The position numbers and the translations under genes are program-made. A DNA stretch of 64,000 nucleotides from JAIBJN01 sp963839745 (GTDB lineage Bacteria; Actinomycetota; Thermoleophilia; Gaiellales; Gaiellaceae). A model generated the notes under the pieces. The model saw nothing but the letters and a program-made list of their open reading frames with translations. It searched no databases and was not told where the DNA came from. Shown piece after piece: positions 50,767 to 59,380 of the stretch. Location: contig CAWIWC010000005.1 of assembly GCA_963839745.1 (NCBI GenBank), positions 62,001-126,000 of the forward strand, read 5' to 3'. The first letter of the stretch is position 1; each line of letters begins with the position of its first letter.

Positions 50767-50769
50767 ACT
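50764..50769 (+). promoter_or_regulatory. -10-like TAGACT before gyrB
   Basis: TAGACT begins on the dciA stop codon. A start 6-8 bases later would place the transcript 5-prime end just before the gyrB leader hairpin. No clear -35 element. Confidence 0.4.
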
Positions 50770-50780
50770 GCATCTGAGAC

Positions 50781-50807
50781 AAAAATCCCCTAAGAGCAGG
50801 GATTTTT
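50781..50807 (+). promoter_or_regulatory. Hairpin over the gyrB ribosome site
   Basis: AAAAATCCC (50781-50789) pairs with GGGATTTTT (50799-50807), nine bp with a nine-base loop, followed by two more T, the ATG being at 50810. The only ribosome-site candidate (AGGGA, 50798-50802) lies in the 3-prime arm. The hairpin plus T-run also resembles an intrinsic terminator just before the start codon, so attenuation or translational control of gyrase is possible. Confidence 0.65.
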
Positions 50808-50809
50808 TT

Positions 50810-53201
50810 ATGGCCAAGACCACATACGACGCCAAAGACATCACCGTTCTCGAGGGCCTCGACCCGGTTCGCAAGCGACCCGGGATGTACATCGGCTCGA
50901 CGGGCGCCCGCGGGCTCCATCACCTCGTCTACGAGGTGGTCGACAACTCGGTCGACGAGGCCCTCGCGGGGCGCAACGAGCGCATCGAGGTGACCCTCCA
51001 TCCGGACAATTCCGTCACCGTCAGGGACTGGGGGTCGGGCATCCCCGTGGCCGTCATGGCCGACCAGGGGCTCCCCGCTCTCACGGTCGTCCTCACGAAG
51101 CTGCACGCCGGCGGCAAGTTCGGCGGCGACGGCTACAAGGTCTCCGGAGGGCTGCACGGTGTCGGCGTCTCGGTCGTGAACGCGCTTTCGGAGTGGCTCG
51201 TCGCCGAGGTGCGGCGCGACGGCAAGGTCTACCGGCAGGAGTTCGCCCGCGGGGTCCCCACCGGCGACCTCGCTGAAGTCGGCAAGGCCGAGCCGGGCGA
51301 CACCGGGACGACCATCGGCTTCCTGCCCGACGCCGACGTGTTCGAGGAGCTCGATCTCTCGGTCGAGACGCTCGTGCAGCGCCTGCGTGAGACCGCCTTC
51401 CTCACCCGCGGCCTCCGCATCGTGCTCGTGGACGAGCGCGAGGGCGAGGAGACGCACGAGTTCCACTACGAAGGCGGGATCCGCGATTTCGTCGCCTTCG
51501 TGAACGACGCCAAGGATCCGGTGCACAAGCATGTCGTCTACTTCGAGGGCGAGAGCGACCAGGGCGACGTCGAGGTTGCGATGCAGTGGAACACCTCGTA
51601 CGTGGACTCGGTCTTCTCGTTTGCGAACAACATCAACACGCACGAGGGCGGCACGCACCTATCCGGGTTCAAGGCGGCGCTCACGGGCACCCTGAACCGG
51701 TACGCGCGCGACAAGGGCTTCCTGAAGGAGAAGGAGGAGAATCTCGAGGGCGAGGACGTGCGCGAGGGCCTCGCCGCGGTCCTCTCCGTCAAGCTCCGCG
51801 AGCCCCAGTTCGAGGGGCAGACGAAGACCAAGCTCGGGAACCCCGGCGTCAAGGGCCTCGTCGAGCAGTCGGTCAACCAGCGGCTGGCCGAGTTCCTCGA
51901 GGAGAACCCGACAGACGCGAAGCAGATCATCCAGAAGGCGATCTCGGCCGCCAGGGCGCGCCTCGCTGCGCGGAAGGCCCGTGACCTGACCCGGCGCAAG
52001 GGCGCGCTCGACGCCGGCTCGCTGCCCGGCAAGCTGGCCGATTGCCAGACGCGCGACCCGGCCGAGGCCGAGCTCTACCTCGTCGAGGGCAACTCGGCAG
52101 GTGGGTCAGCCGTCGACGCCCGCGACCGCCACTTCCAGGCGATTCTGCCGCTCCGCGGCAAGGTCATCAACTCGGAGAAGAACCGCATCAACAAGGTGCT
52201 CTCGAACACGGAGATCCAGTCGATCATCACGGCGGCCGGCACCGGGTTCGGCGAGGAGTTCGACCTCGAGAAGCTTCGCTACCACCGCATCATCGTCATG
52301 ACCGACGCCGACGTGGACGGCTCGCACATCCGCACGCTGATCCTCACGTTCCTCTACCGGCAGATGCCCGAGCTCGTCGAGAACGGCCACGTCTACATCG
52401 CTGTCCCGCCGCTCTACCGCGTCAAGCTCGGGAGCCAGGAGCTTTACATCGAGAAGGAGTCGCTCTTCGAGGAGCTGCTCGTTCGCGAGCGCATCAAGGA
52501 CATGGACGTCACCGATCGCGAGGGCGAGCCGTACAAGCTCACGGAGGCGCGCTGGGGACGGTTCACGCAGGGCGCTCTACGAGTTCGACGGCTGGTCGGC
52601 GAAGCTCAACGCCGAGTATCCGCAGGCGGCCAACTTCGTCGTCAAGCACCGCTTTGTCGAGCTGCCGATCGAGGTGCCCGCCGACGCCGTGCAGGCGCTG
52701 GGCGACCTCTCCAAGAACGGCTACGAGCTCGAGAGCGTCGAGCCGACGAAGGACGAGACACTGCGGATCCGCGTGATCGAGCGCGCGACGAGCGCCGCCC
52801 ATCACGTCGACCTGCCCGAGAGCCTGTTCGCCTCGGGGTCGTTCGGCAGCCTGCAGCGCGCCTACTCGAAGGTCACCGGGGTCGTCGGCTTCCCGCCCTT
52901 CCGCATCGTCTCGGGCAAGAAGGAGCGGCGGGCGGAGACGTTCGACGAGTTGCGCCACGGCGCGATCGACCTGGCCAAAGAAGGCATTCAGGTGAGCCGC
53001 TTCAAGGGTCTCGGCGAGATGAACCCGTCCGAGCTCTGGGACACGACGATGGATCCCGCCCGGCGGATGCTCGTCCGCGTCGAGGTCGAGGACGCATCGA
53101 ACGCCGACCGGATCTTCTCCATGCTCATGGGCGACCAGGTCGAGCCGCGCCGTGAGTTCATCGAGCAGAACGCCAAGGACGTGAGGTTCCTGGATGTGTA
53201 G
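50810..53201 (+). CDS. gyrB: DNA gyrase subunit B, frameshifted in this sequence
   Basis: Corrected length 796 residues. ATPase domain: DPVRKRPGMYIGSTGARGLHHLVYEVVDNSVDEA, GSGIPV, GGKFGGDGYKVSGGLHGVGVSVVNALS. TOPRIM: VEGNSAGGSA and IVMTDADVDGSHIRTL. After TQG at about 52570 the frame shifts; LYEFDGWSAKLNAEYP resumes in the next frame and runs through FKGLGEMNPSELWDTTMDP to FLDV. Removing one G from the run at 52570-52572 restores TQALYEFDGW. Gyrase is essential and this is the only copy seen, so a sequencing indel is most likely. ATG 50810. Confidence 0.93.
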
Positions 53202-53285
53202 GTCGGTCGCGGTGATCGTAAAGGAGGGGGCCCACGGGGGAACCATGGGTTCCCCCGTGTATGACGTGAGGTTCCTGGATGTCTA
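53178..53285 (+). repeat. gyrB-tail direct repeat flanking a perfect hairpin
   Basis: A 20-base exact repeat at 53178-53197 and 53263-53282 (24 with one mismatch, to the TAG). Copy 1 is the native end of gyrB (DVRFLDV-stop); copy 2 repeats those codons and also holds the gyrA ribosome site GAGG and ATG. Between them are 65 bases with a perfect hairpin: CACGGGGGAACC (53233-53244), loop ATG, GGTTCCCCCGTG (53248-53259). It looks like an insertion of a small palindromic element with duplication of the gyrB-gyrA overlap. Confidence 0.75.
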
Positions 53286-53286
53286 G
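53194..53286 (+). CDS. Possible 30-codon micro-ORF bridging gyrB and gyrA
   Basis: From ATG 53194, preceded by GAGG at seven bases inside copy 1 of the repeat, to TAG 53284-53286. Its start overlaps the gyrB stop and its stop overlaps the gyrA start. It ends VYDVRFLDV, a copy of the GyrB tail. No known family; it may only couple translation, or not be translated. Confidence 0.3.
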   Translation: MCRSVAVIVKEGAHGGTMGSPVYDVRFLDV

Positions 53287-55852
53287 CGTCGAGCCGCTCG
53301 GCGCGGGTCGCATCGAGGCACGCGAGCTCGAGCAAGAGATGCGCTCGAGCTTCCTCGACTACGCCATGAGCGTGATCGTGGCGAGGGCGCTGCCGGACGT
53401 GCGCGACGGCCTCAAGCCCGTGCACCGCCGGGTGCTGTTCGGGATGAACGAGGCCGGAATGCAGCCGAACCGGCCGTACAAGAAGTGCGCGCGCATCGTC
53501 GGCGACGTGATGGGCTCGTACCACCCCCACGGCGACACGGCGATCTACGACACGCTCGTGCGCCTCGCGCAGCCGTTCTCCCTGCGCTACCCGCTCGTGG
53601 ACGGCCAGGGCAACTTCGGGAACATCGACGACTACCCGGCGGCAGCCATGCGGTACACGGAGTGCCGGCTCACGCGCCTCGCGACCGAGATGCTGCGGGA
53701 CATCGAAGCCGACACCGTCGACTTCGTCCCCAACTACGACGAATCGCGGAAGGAGCCGTCCGTCCTGCCGGCGCGCTTCCCGAACCTCCTGGTGAACGGC
53801 TCCTCGGGCATCGCCGTCGGGATGGCGACCAACATCCCGCCGCACAATCTCACCGAGGTCATCGACGGGGTCATCGCGATGATCGACGACCCGGACATCG
53901 ACGTCGAGGGGCTGAGTCGCCACATCAAGGGCCCCGACTTCCCGACGAGCGCGATCATCGTCGGCCGCAGCGGGATCAAGGACGCGTACCGATCGGGCCG
54001 CGGCCGCGTCGTCATGCGCGCGCGCGCCCACGTCGAGGAGCTGCGCGGAGGCCGCACGGCGGTCGTCGTCAACGAGCTCCCGTACGGCGTCAAGAAGGGC
54101 GGCGACACCGGTGTCATCAAGAAGATCGCCGACCTGGTCAACGACAAGGTCCTCACCGAGGTCGCCGACATCCGCGACCTCTCGGACAAGAGCGGGATGC
54201 GCATCGAGGTGCACCTCAAGCGCGACTGCGTCCCGCAGGTCGTCCTCAACAAGCTCTACAAGCACACGCCTCTCCAGACGACGTTCGGCTACAACGCCGT
54301 CGCCCTGGTCGAGGGCGTGCCGCGGACGCTCTCGCTGCTCGAGATGGTGCGCCATTACCTCGACTTCCAGCGCGAGGTCGTAACCCGGCGCTCAAAGTAT
54401 GAGCTGCGCAAGGCCGAGGAGCGCGCCCACGTCCTCGAGGGCTACCTCATCGCGCTCGAGAACCTCGATGCGGTCATTGCGCTCATCCGTGCCTCCGCCG
54501 ACCCCGACGAGGCGCGCCAGGGCCTGCAGGAGACGTTCGGCCTCTCGGAGATCCAGGCGCAGGCGATCCTCGACCTCCGCCTCCAGCGCCTCACTGGCCT
54601 GGAGCGGAAGCGCATCGAGGACGAATACGCCGACCTGCAGGAGCGCATCGCGGAGCTGCGCTCGATCCTCTCGGACGAGGCCAAGATCGACGGCCTCATC
54701 CGCGACGAGCTGCTCGAGATCAAGCAGATCTACGGGCGCCAGGACGAGCGACGGACGGAGATCGTGGCGGCGGAGGAGGAGCTCGAGCTCGAGGACCTCA
54801 TCGCCGAGGAGGACATGGTCGTCGCGGTCACGCGCTCGGGCTACATCAAGCGCCTGCCCGTGGACACCTACCGCGAGCAGCGCCGCGGCGGGATCGGCGT
54901 CATGGGCATGGACCTGAAGGAGGACGACTACATCCAGCACCTCGTCGTCGCCTCCACGCACGACTACCTGCTCTTCTTCACCTCGGTCGGGAAGATCTAC
55001 CGCCTGAAGGTGCACGAGCTCCCGCTGGGGAGCCGGCAGTCGAAGGGACGCGCGATCGTGAACCTGCTGCCGCTCGCACAGGGCGAGTCGGTGCGGACGC
55101 TCATCGCCACGCGTGAGTTCAAGGAGGCCGAGTACCTCGTCCTCGCGACGAAGAAGGGCACCGTCAAGAAGACGCGCTTCGCCGAGTACAACACGCCGCT
55201 CAAGGCCGACGGGATCATCGCGATCAAGCTCCGCGAAGACGACGAGCTGGTCGCCGTGCTCCACTCGTCGGGCGAGGACGACATCCTCATGGTCTCCCGC
55301 AAGGGCCAGGCGATCCGCTTCCACGAGAAGGAGGCGCGGCCGATGGGCCGGGCGACGGAGGGCGTGCGAGGCATGAAGCTGCGCTCGGGCGACGAGGTCA
55401 TCGCCGCGACCATCGCCCGCAACGATGCCGATCTGCTCGTCGTCACCGAGAACGGCTTCGGCAAGCGCACGCGGATCGACCAGTACCCGACGAAGGGCCG
55501 CGGCGGCCTCGGTGTCAAGACGGTGCAGCTCACGGAGGCCCGTGGACAGCTCGCGGGGTCGCTGGTCGTCCTCGAGGGCGACCAGGTCATGCTGATCTCC
55601 ACGGGCGGGACGGTGATCCGAGTGCCGAGCGGAGGCATCAAGCGCAGCGGCCGCTCCACGCAGGGCGTGATCGTCATGCGCCTGCGCGAGGGCGAGCAGG
55701 TCTCGACGCTGACCGGCGTCGTCGAGCAGGAGAACGGCGACGTCACGGAGATCGGCGAAGGCGAAGAGCCGGTCGCGGTGGGTGCCGCGGTCGAAGAGCC
55801 GGCCGAGGAAGGGCCGGCGGACAGCGACGACGAGACCGAGCCGGCCGCGTAG
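53279..55852 (+). CDS. gyrA: DNA gyrase subunit A
   Basis: 857 residues. MRSSFLDYAMSVIVARALPDVRDGLKPVHRRVL, quinolone pocket HPHGDTAIYDT (Thr87 and Asp91 at the E. coli Ser83/Asp87 positions), catalytic Tyr127 in RYTECRL, and the GyrA box QRRGGIG in the C-terminal wrapping domain, which marks gyrase rather than topoisomerase IV. The acidic tail ends GEEPVAVGAAVEEPAEEG. ATG 53279 and its site GAGG both lie in the second repeat copy. Confidence 0.97.
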   Translation: MSSVEPLGAGRIEARELEQEMRSSFLDYAMSVIVARALPDVRDGLKPVHRRVLFGMNEAGMQPNRPYKKCARIVGDVMGSYHPHGDTAIYDTLVRLAQPFSLRYPLVDGQGNFGNIDDYPAAAMRYTECRLTRLATEMLRDIEADTVDFVPNYDESRKEPSVLPARFPNLLVNGSSGIAVGMATNIPPHNLTEVIDGVIAMIDDPDIDVEGLSRHIKGPDFPTSAIIVGRSGIKDAYRSGRGRVVMRARAHVEELRGGRTAVVVNELPYGVKKGGDTGVIKKIADLVNDKVLTEVADIRDLSDKSGMRIEVHLKRDCVPQVVLNKLYKHTPLQTTFGYNAVALVEGVPRTLSLLEMVRHYLDFQREVVTRRSKYELRKAEERAHVLEGYLIALENLDAVIALIRASADPDEARQGLQETFGLSEIQAQAILDLRLQRLTGLERKRIEDEYADLQERIAELRSILSDEAKIDGLIRDELLEIKQIYGRQDERRTEIVAAEEELELEDLIAEEDMVVAVTRSGYIKRLPVDTYREQRRGGIGVMGMDLKEDDYIQHLVVASTHDYLLFFTSVGKIYRLKVHELPLGSRQSKGRAIVNLLPLAQGESVRTLIATREFKEAEYLVLATKKGTVKKTRFAEYNTPLKADGIIAIKLREDDELVAVLHSSGEDDILMVSRKGQAIRFHEKEARPMGRATEGVRGMKLRSGDEVIAATIARNDADLLVVTENGFGKRTRIDQYPTKGRGGLGVKTVQLTEARGQLAGSLVVLEGDQVMLISTGGTVIRVPSGGIKRSGRSTQGVIVMRLREGEQVSTLTGVVEQENGDVTEIGEGEEPVAVGAAVEEPAEEGPADSDDETEPAA

Positions 55853-55858
55853 GCGGGC

Positions 55859-56170
55859 ATGCCTCCAGCGCGTCGCCCGGAGGAGCTGCTGGAGCCGGTC
55901 GACGTCGTTCGCCGGCTGCGCAAGCTGGACCTCTCGCTCGGGCAGGTCTGCAAGGTCGCGGGCGTGACGAAGATGCAGCTCGACTACTGGACGGCGAAGG
56001 CGCGGATCCCCACGAAGGGCAAGAAACAGCGGCTCTACGACCTCGACGCGGTCGAGACCGTGATGCTCATCAAGCAGGGCAAGGACAAGGGGCTGTCGCT
56101 CCAGGCGGCGATCGAGGCCGCGCAGCGCTTCAAGGCAGGACGCTCGACGCGGATCCCGCGCCGAAACTGA
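55859..56170 (+). CDS. MerR-like helix-turn-helix protein
   Basis: 103 residues. LSLGQVCKVAGVTKMQLDYWTAKARIPTKGKKQRLYDLDAVETVMLIKQGKDKGLSLQAAIEAAQ has the winged-helix MerR layout (V-G-V-xx-xxLxYW, then RxYdxxaV) but no metal-binding C-terminus. A small transcriptional regulator or DNA-binding accessory next to gyrA; target unknown. ATG 55859, six bases after gyrA. Confidence 0.85.
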   Translation: MPPARRPEELLEPVDVVRRLRKLDLSLGQVCKVAGVTKMQLDYWTAKARIPTKGKKQRLYDLDAVETVMLIKQGKDKGLSLQAAIEAAQRFKAGRSTRIPRRN

Positions 56171-56177
56171 AGCCCTC

Positions 56178-57146
56178 CTAGGACTCGCGCAGGACGCCGG
56201 CGGCGGACTCGGGGGCCATGGTGTTCACGAAGTAGCCGGCGCCGAGCTCGACGCCTGCGAGGACGCCGAGGCGTGGGAGGATCTCCAGATGCCAGTGCCC
56301 GCCGGCGTGGAGCCAGATGTTCAGCGAGACCGGGCCCTCGTTCACCCGTAGCCGGCGGACTCCCTCGGCGACCAGCGTAAGCGCCGAGGCGAGCTGACGG
56401 CTCGTGAACGGGTCATCCTCGCAGTCGAGGGGCGCGGCCAGCATCTCGTACGGCTGCCGACCGGCGAAGGGGCAGAGCAGGATGATCCCGTCGCGCTCCT
56501 CGACGACCCGCATCCTCTGCGAGCGCTCCTCCTCGAGGACGTCGCAGAGCACGCAGCTGCCGGCGGCTTTCAGGAGCTCGTGCTCCTGCGCGACCAGCGG
56601 GGGCACCTCCTCGAGCCAGACGAGCTGCGAATGGGTGTGGGGCAGGCTCGCGCCGGCGCCGGCGCCCTCGTTCACGAGGGCGTGGACGTACTGGAACCCG
56701 GCCTCGCGCGCCGCTTCCGCACGGGCCTGCCACGCCTCGGCGACGAGCTCGAGCTCGCGCACGCCGAGCTCTGCGATCGTCCGGACGTGCCGGGGCGAGT
56801 GGACGACGACCTCCTGCCGTCCCACGGCCGCTCGGCGCGCGAGCAGGCCGTCGGGGCGATCGCCGTCGCGCGGCCAGGGCCCGAAGGCCGGGAACTTGTT
56901 CGGCACGACGCGAACGCGCCAACCCGGGGTGTCCGGCGGGCGCCCCGGTGGCCCGATGGCGAATGTCTCCGGCGGTGTGGCCGTCTCCCGCCCTTCGTCG
57001 AACGGGCAGCCGACCGGATCGTCGGCAGCGTCCTGGGCTGCGGCTCGGGGTGCGCCCGGCCGGCGCGCCCGCGCGGGTGCCACCACGACCCAACGGCCCG
57101 AGATCGGGTCGCGTCGCAGCTCGGGAGGCGAGTGGTGCTCCGTCAG
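56178..57146 (-). CDS. galT: Galactose-1-phosphate uridylyltransferase (GalT-like), CTG start
   Basis: 322 residues of the HIT superfamily. ELRRDPISGRWVVVAPARARRP at the start, CPFDEG, VRVVPNKFPAFGP, VVVHSPRHVRTIAEL, YVHALVNEGAGAGASLPHTHSQLVWLEEVP (catalytic HxHxQ), CVLCDVLEEE and LHAGGHWHLEILPR. Bacterial GalT or a GalT-like nucleotidyltransferase. The only sensible start is CTG 57146, overlapping the slipin stop as CTGA (MTEHHSPPELRRDP). The frame stays open into the slipin gene but has no ATG, GTG or TTG near. Confidence 0.88.
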   Translation of the reverse strand: MTEHHSPPELRRDPISGRWVVVAPARARRPGAPRAAAQDAADDPVGCPFDEGRETATPPETFAIGPPGRPPDTPGWRVRVVPNKFPAFGPWPRDGDRPDGLLARRAAVGRQEVVVHSPRHVRTIAELGVRELELVAEAWQARAEAAREAGFQYVHALVNEGAGAGASLPHTHSQLVWLEEVPPLVAQEHELLKAAGSCVLCDVLEEERSQRMRVVEERDGIILLCPFAGRQPYEMLAAPLDCEDDPFTSRQLASALTLVAEGVRRLRVNEGPVSLNIWLHAGGHWHLEILPRLGVLAGVELGAGYFVNTMAPESAAGVLRES

Positions 57147-57910
57147 CCCGTGCTCTCGCCCTTGTTGAGGAACGGGCGAAGGAGCTCGAGCGGCAGCGGG
57201 AGGATCATCGTCGTCGACCGCTCGCTCGAGATCTCGAGCATCGTCTGGAGGAACCGGAGCTGCAGGGCGATCGGGTTCTCCGCCATGACGTTGGCGGCGT
57301 CCTTGAGGCGCTCGGAGGCCTGGAACTCGCCCTCGGCCGCGATCACCTTTGCCCGCCGTTCGCGCTCGGCCTCGGCCTGCCTGGCCATGGCGCGCTGCAT
57401 GCCGCTGGGGATCTCGACGTCCTTGACCTCGACGATGGAGACCTTGATGCCCCAGGGCGACGTGGCCTCGTCGATGATCTCCTGCAGGATCGCGTTGATC
57501 TTGTCGCGCTCCGAGAGAAGCTCGTCGAGCACGTGTTGACCGAGCACGCTCCTCAGCGTCGTCTGCGCGATCTGCGACGTGGCCACCATGTAGTTCTCGA
57601 CCTGCACAATTGCCCGCTCCGGATCGATGATCCGGAAGTACGCGACGGCGTTCACCCGCACGGGGACGTTGTCCTTGGTGATGACCTCCTGCGGCGGGAT
57701 GTTCAGGGTCACCGTCCGGAGGTCGACCCGCACCATCTTGTCGACGATCGGGATGAGGAAGAAGATGCCCGGCCCGCGCGGCGGCGAGTTGAGGCGGCCC
57801 AGCCGGAAGATGACGCCGCGCTCGTACTCCCTCGTGATCCGGACCGACGCCGAGATCAGGAAGATCAGCAGTAAGGCGACTACGGCGGCGGCGATCAAAG
57901 CGGCGGTCAT
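57143..57910 (-). CDS. Slipin/stomatin-like SPFH membrane protein
   Basis: 255 residues. N-terminal helix LIAAAVVALLLIFLISASVRI, then REYERGVIFRLGRL, GPGIFFLIPIVDKMVRVDLRTVTLNIPPQEVITKDNV and ARQAEAERERRAKVIAAEGEFQASERL. Slipins form membrane microdomain scaffolds and pair with NfeD proteases, as here where the NfeD gene lies 47 bases upstream. ATG 57910. Confidence 0.95.
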   Translation of the reverse strand: MTAALIAAAVVALLLIFLISASVRITREYERGVIFRLGRLNSPPRGPGIFFLIPIVDKMVRVDLRTVTLNIPPQEVITKDNVPVRVNAVAYFRIIDPERAIVQVENYMVATSQIAQTTLRSVLGQHVLDELLSERDKINAILQEIIDEATSPWGIKVSIVEVKDVEIPSGMQRAMARQAEAERERRAKVIAAEGEFQASERLKDAANVMAENPIALQLRFLQTMLEISSERSTTMILPLPLELLRPFLNKGESTG

Positions 57911-57957
57911 CGAGCTCCTTTCGGGCGGGCCCCGGGCATCCTACGGCACGCCCGAGG

Positions 57958-59280
57958 CTAGGCGGGAACGGCCGCGGGCTCCTCGGCGCGCGAGACCTCG
58001 AGGACGAAGTCCTCGCCGATCGAGTCGACGCGGACACGCTCGCCGGCTTCCAGCGGGCCGCTCTCGGTGTGGGCGCGCCAGAGCTCGCCGTGGACGAAGA
58101 TTGCGCCGTCCGGATCGAGGCGCTTTCGGACGATTCCGGTCTCGTCGAGCAGCTCCTCGCGGCCGGTCTTCGTCGGGGCCCTGCGCGCCTGGACGATCTT
58201 CGCCACCGCGACTCCGGTGATCAGGGCCATCGTGCCCGCCACGGCCAGGGCCACCCAGATGGAGACCTGGTACTCCTCGCCGGCTGGATCGAAGAGCAGG
58301 AGGGAACCGACGACGAAGCTGACGGCTCCCGCGAGCGCGAGCGCGCCGTGGCTGACGACGAACGCCTCCGCGACGAAGAACGCGAGCGCGAGAATCATGA
58401 GCAGGAGGCCGGCCCAGCTGACCGGGAGCACCTGGAGGCCGAAGAGGCCGATGATGAGCGAGATGGCACCGACCGTCCCCGGAAAGATCAGGCCCGGGTT
58501 GAGGATCTCGATCGTGATCCCGAGCACCCCGAGCGACATCAGGAGGACGATGATGTTCGGGTCGATGAGCGTGTCGAGGATCCGCTTCCAGAGCGACATC
58601 TCGACGCGCTCCACGTCCGCGCCGGCGGTGTTCATGACGAGGCCCTTCGGCTGCGTCTCCATGCCGTCGATCTCGTCGAGCAGCGTGGTGAGGTCGGGCG
58701 CCACGACGTCCACGACGTTCTCTTCGAGCGCCTCCTGCGCGCCGAGGTTGGAGGCCTCCCGCACCGCGTCCTCCGCCCAGTCGCCGTTTCTCCCGTGGGT
58801 CTCGGCGAGCTCGCGCGCGTACGCGGCGGCGTCGTTGATCACCTTGCGGCGGAGATCCGAGGGAATCTCTCCGCCGCCGACGGCGACCGGCGTGGACGAG
58901 CCGATGTTCGTGTTCGGTGCCATCGCGGCGACGTCGGCGGCAAGCGTGATGAATGCGCCGGCGGAGGCCGCGCGGGAGCCCTGCGGCGCCACGTAGACGA
59001 CGACCGGGACCTCGGACTCGAGCTCCTTCTTGATGATGTCGCGCATGGCGGTGTCGAGCCCGCCGGGCGTGTCCAGCTCGAGGACGACGGCATCGTAGCC
59101 CTCGTCCTCCGCGCGCTCGATACCGTCGATGACGTAGTCGGCCGTGACCGGGTTGATGTCGTTCGCGAGCTCGATGACGAGCACGCGTGGCGCGGTGTCC
59201 TGAGCAGTCGCTCCGCCCGCGAGTAGAAGCACCGCGGCGAGCGCGCAGATAGTGCAAAAAAGTCCCCGCAAGCGCGGCAC
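57958..59280 (-). CDS. NfeD-type ClpP-class membrane serine protease
   Basis: 440 residues. Signal helix, then ClpP-like domain: VLVIELANDINPVTADYVIDGIERAEDEGYDAVVLELDTPGGLDTAMRDI, VVVYVAPQGSRAASAGAFITLAADVAAMAPNTNIGSSTPV (catalytic Ser) and a Lys in LRRKVINDAAAYARELAETHGRN. Four membrane helices and a C-terminal OB NfeD domain (about 375-440) follow. Cleaves slipin in characterised systems. GTG 59280. Leads the NfeD-slipin-galT operon. Confidence 0.94.
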   Translation of the reverse strand: MPRLRGLFCTICALAAVLLLAGGATAQDTAPRVLVIELANDINPVTADYVIDGIERAEDEGYDAVVLELDTPGGLDTAMRDIIKKELESEVPVVVYVAPQGSRAASAGAFITLAADVAAMAPNTNIGSSTPVAVGGGEIPSDLRRKVINDAAAYARELAETHGRNGDWAEDAVREASNLGAQEALEENVVDVVAPDLTTLLDEIDGMETQPKGLVMNTAGADVERVEMSLWKRILDTLIDPNIIVLLMSLGVLGITIEILNPGLIFPGTVGAISLIIGLFGLQVLPVSWAGLLLMILALAFFVAEAFVVSHGALALAGAVSFVVGSLLLFDPAGEEYQVSIWVALAVAGTMALITGVAVAKIVQARRAPTKTGREELLDETGIVRKRLDPDGAIFVHGELWRAHTESGPLEAGERVRVDSIGEDFVLEVSRAEEPAAVPA

Positions 59281-59380
59281 TTTGGTGTAAAGATTCTATC
59301 AGGGACCTGCCGATGCCCTTGAGGACGCAGGACTCCTCTGCTTCGGTAGCGAAGGAGCCGATCGCCCTGGCATCACCCTC

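Noticed and set aside
50781..50809. Simple terminator of the recF-dciA unit
   Set aside because: Possible, but the stem reaches to two bases before the gyrB ATG and contains its ribosome site, so a pure terminator reading does not explain it.
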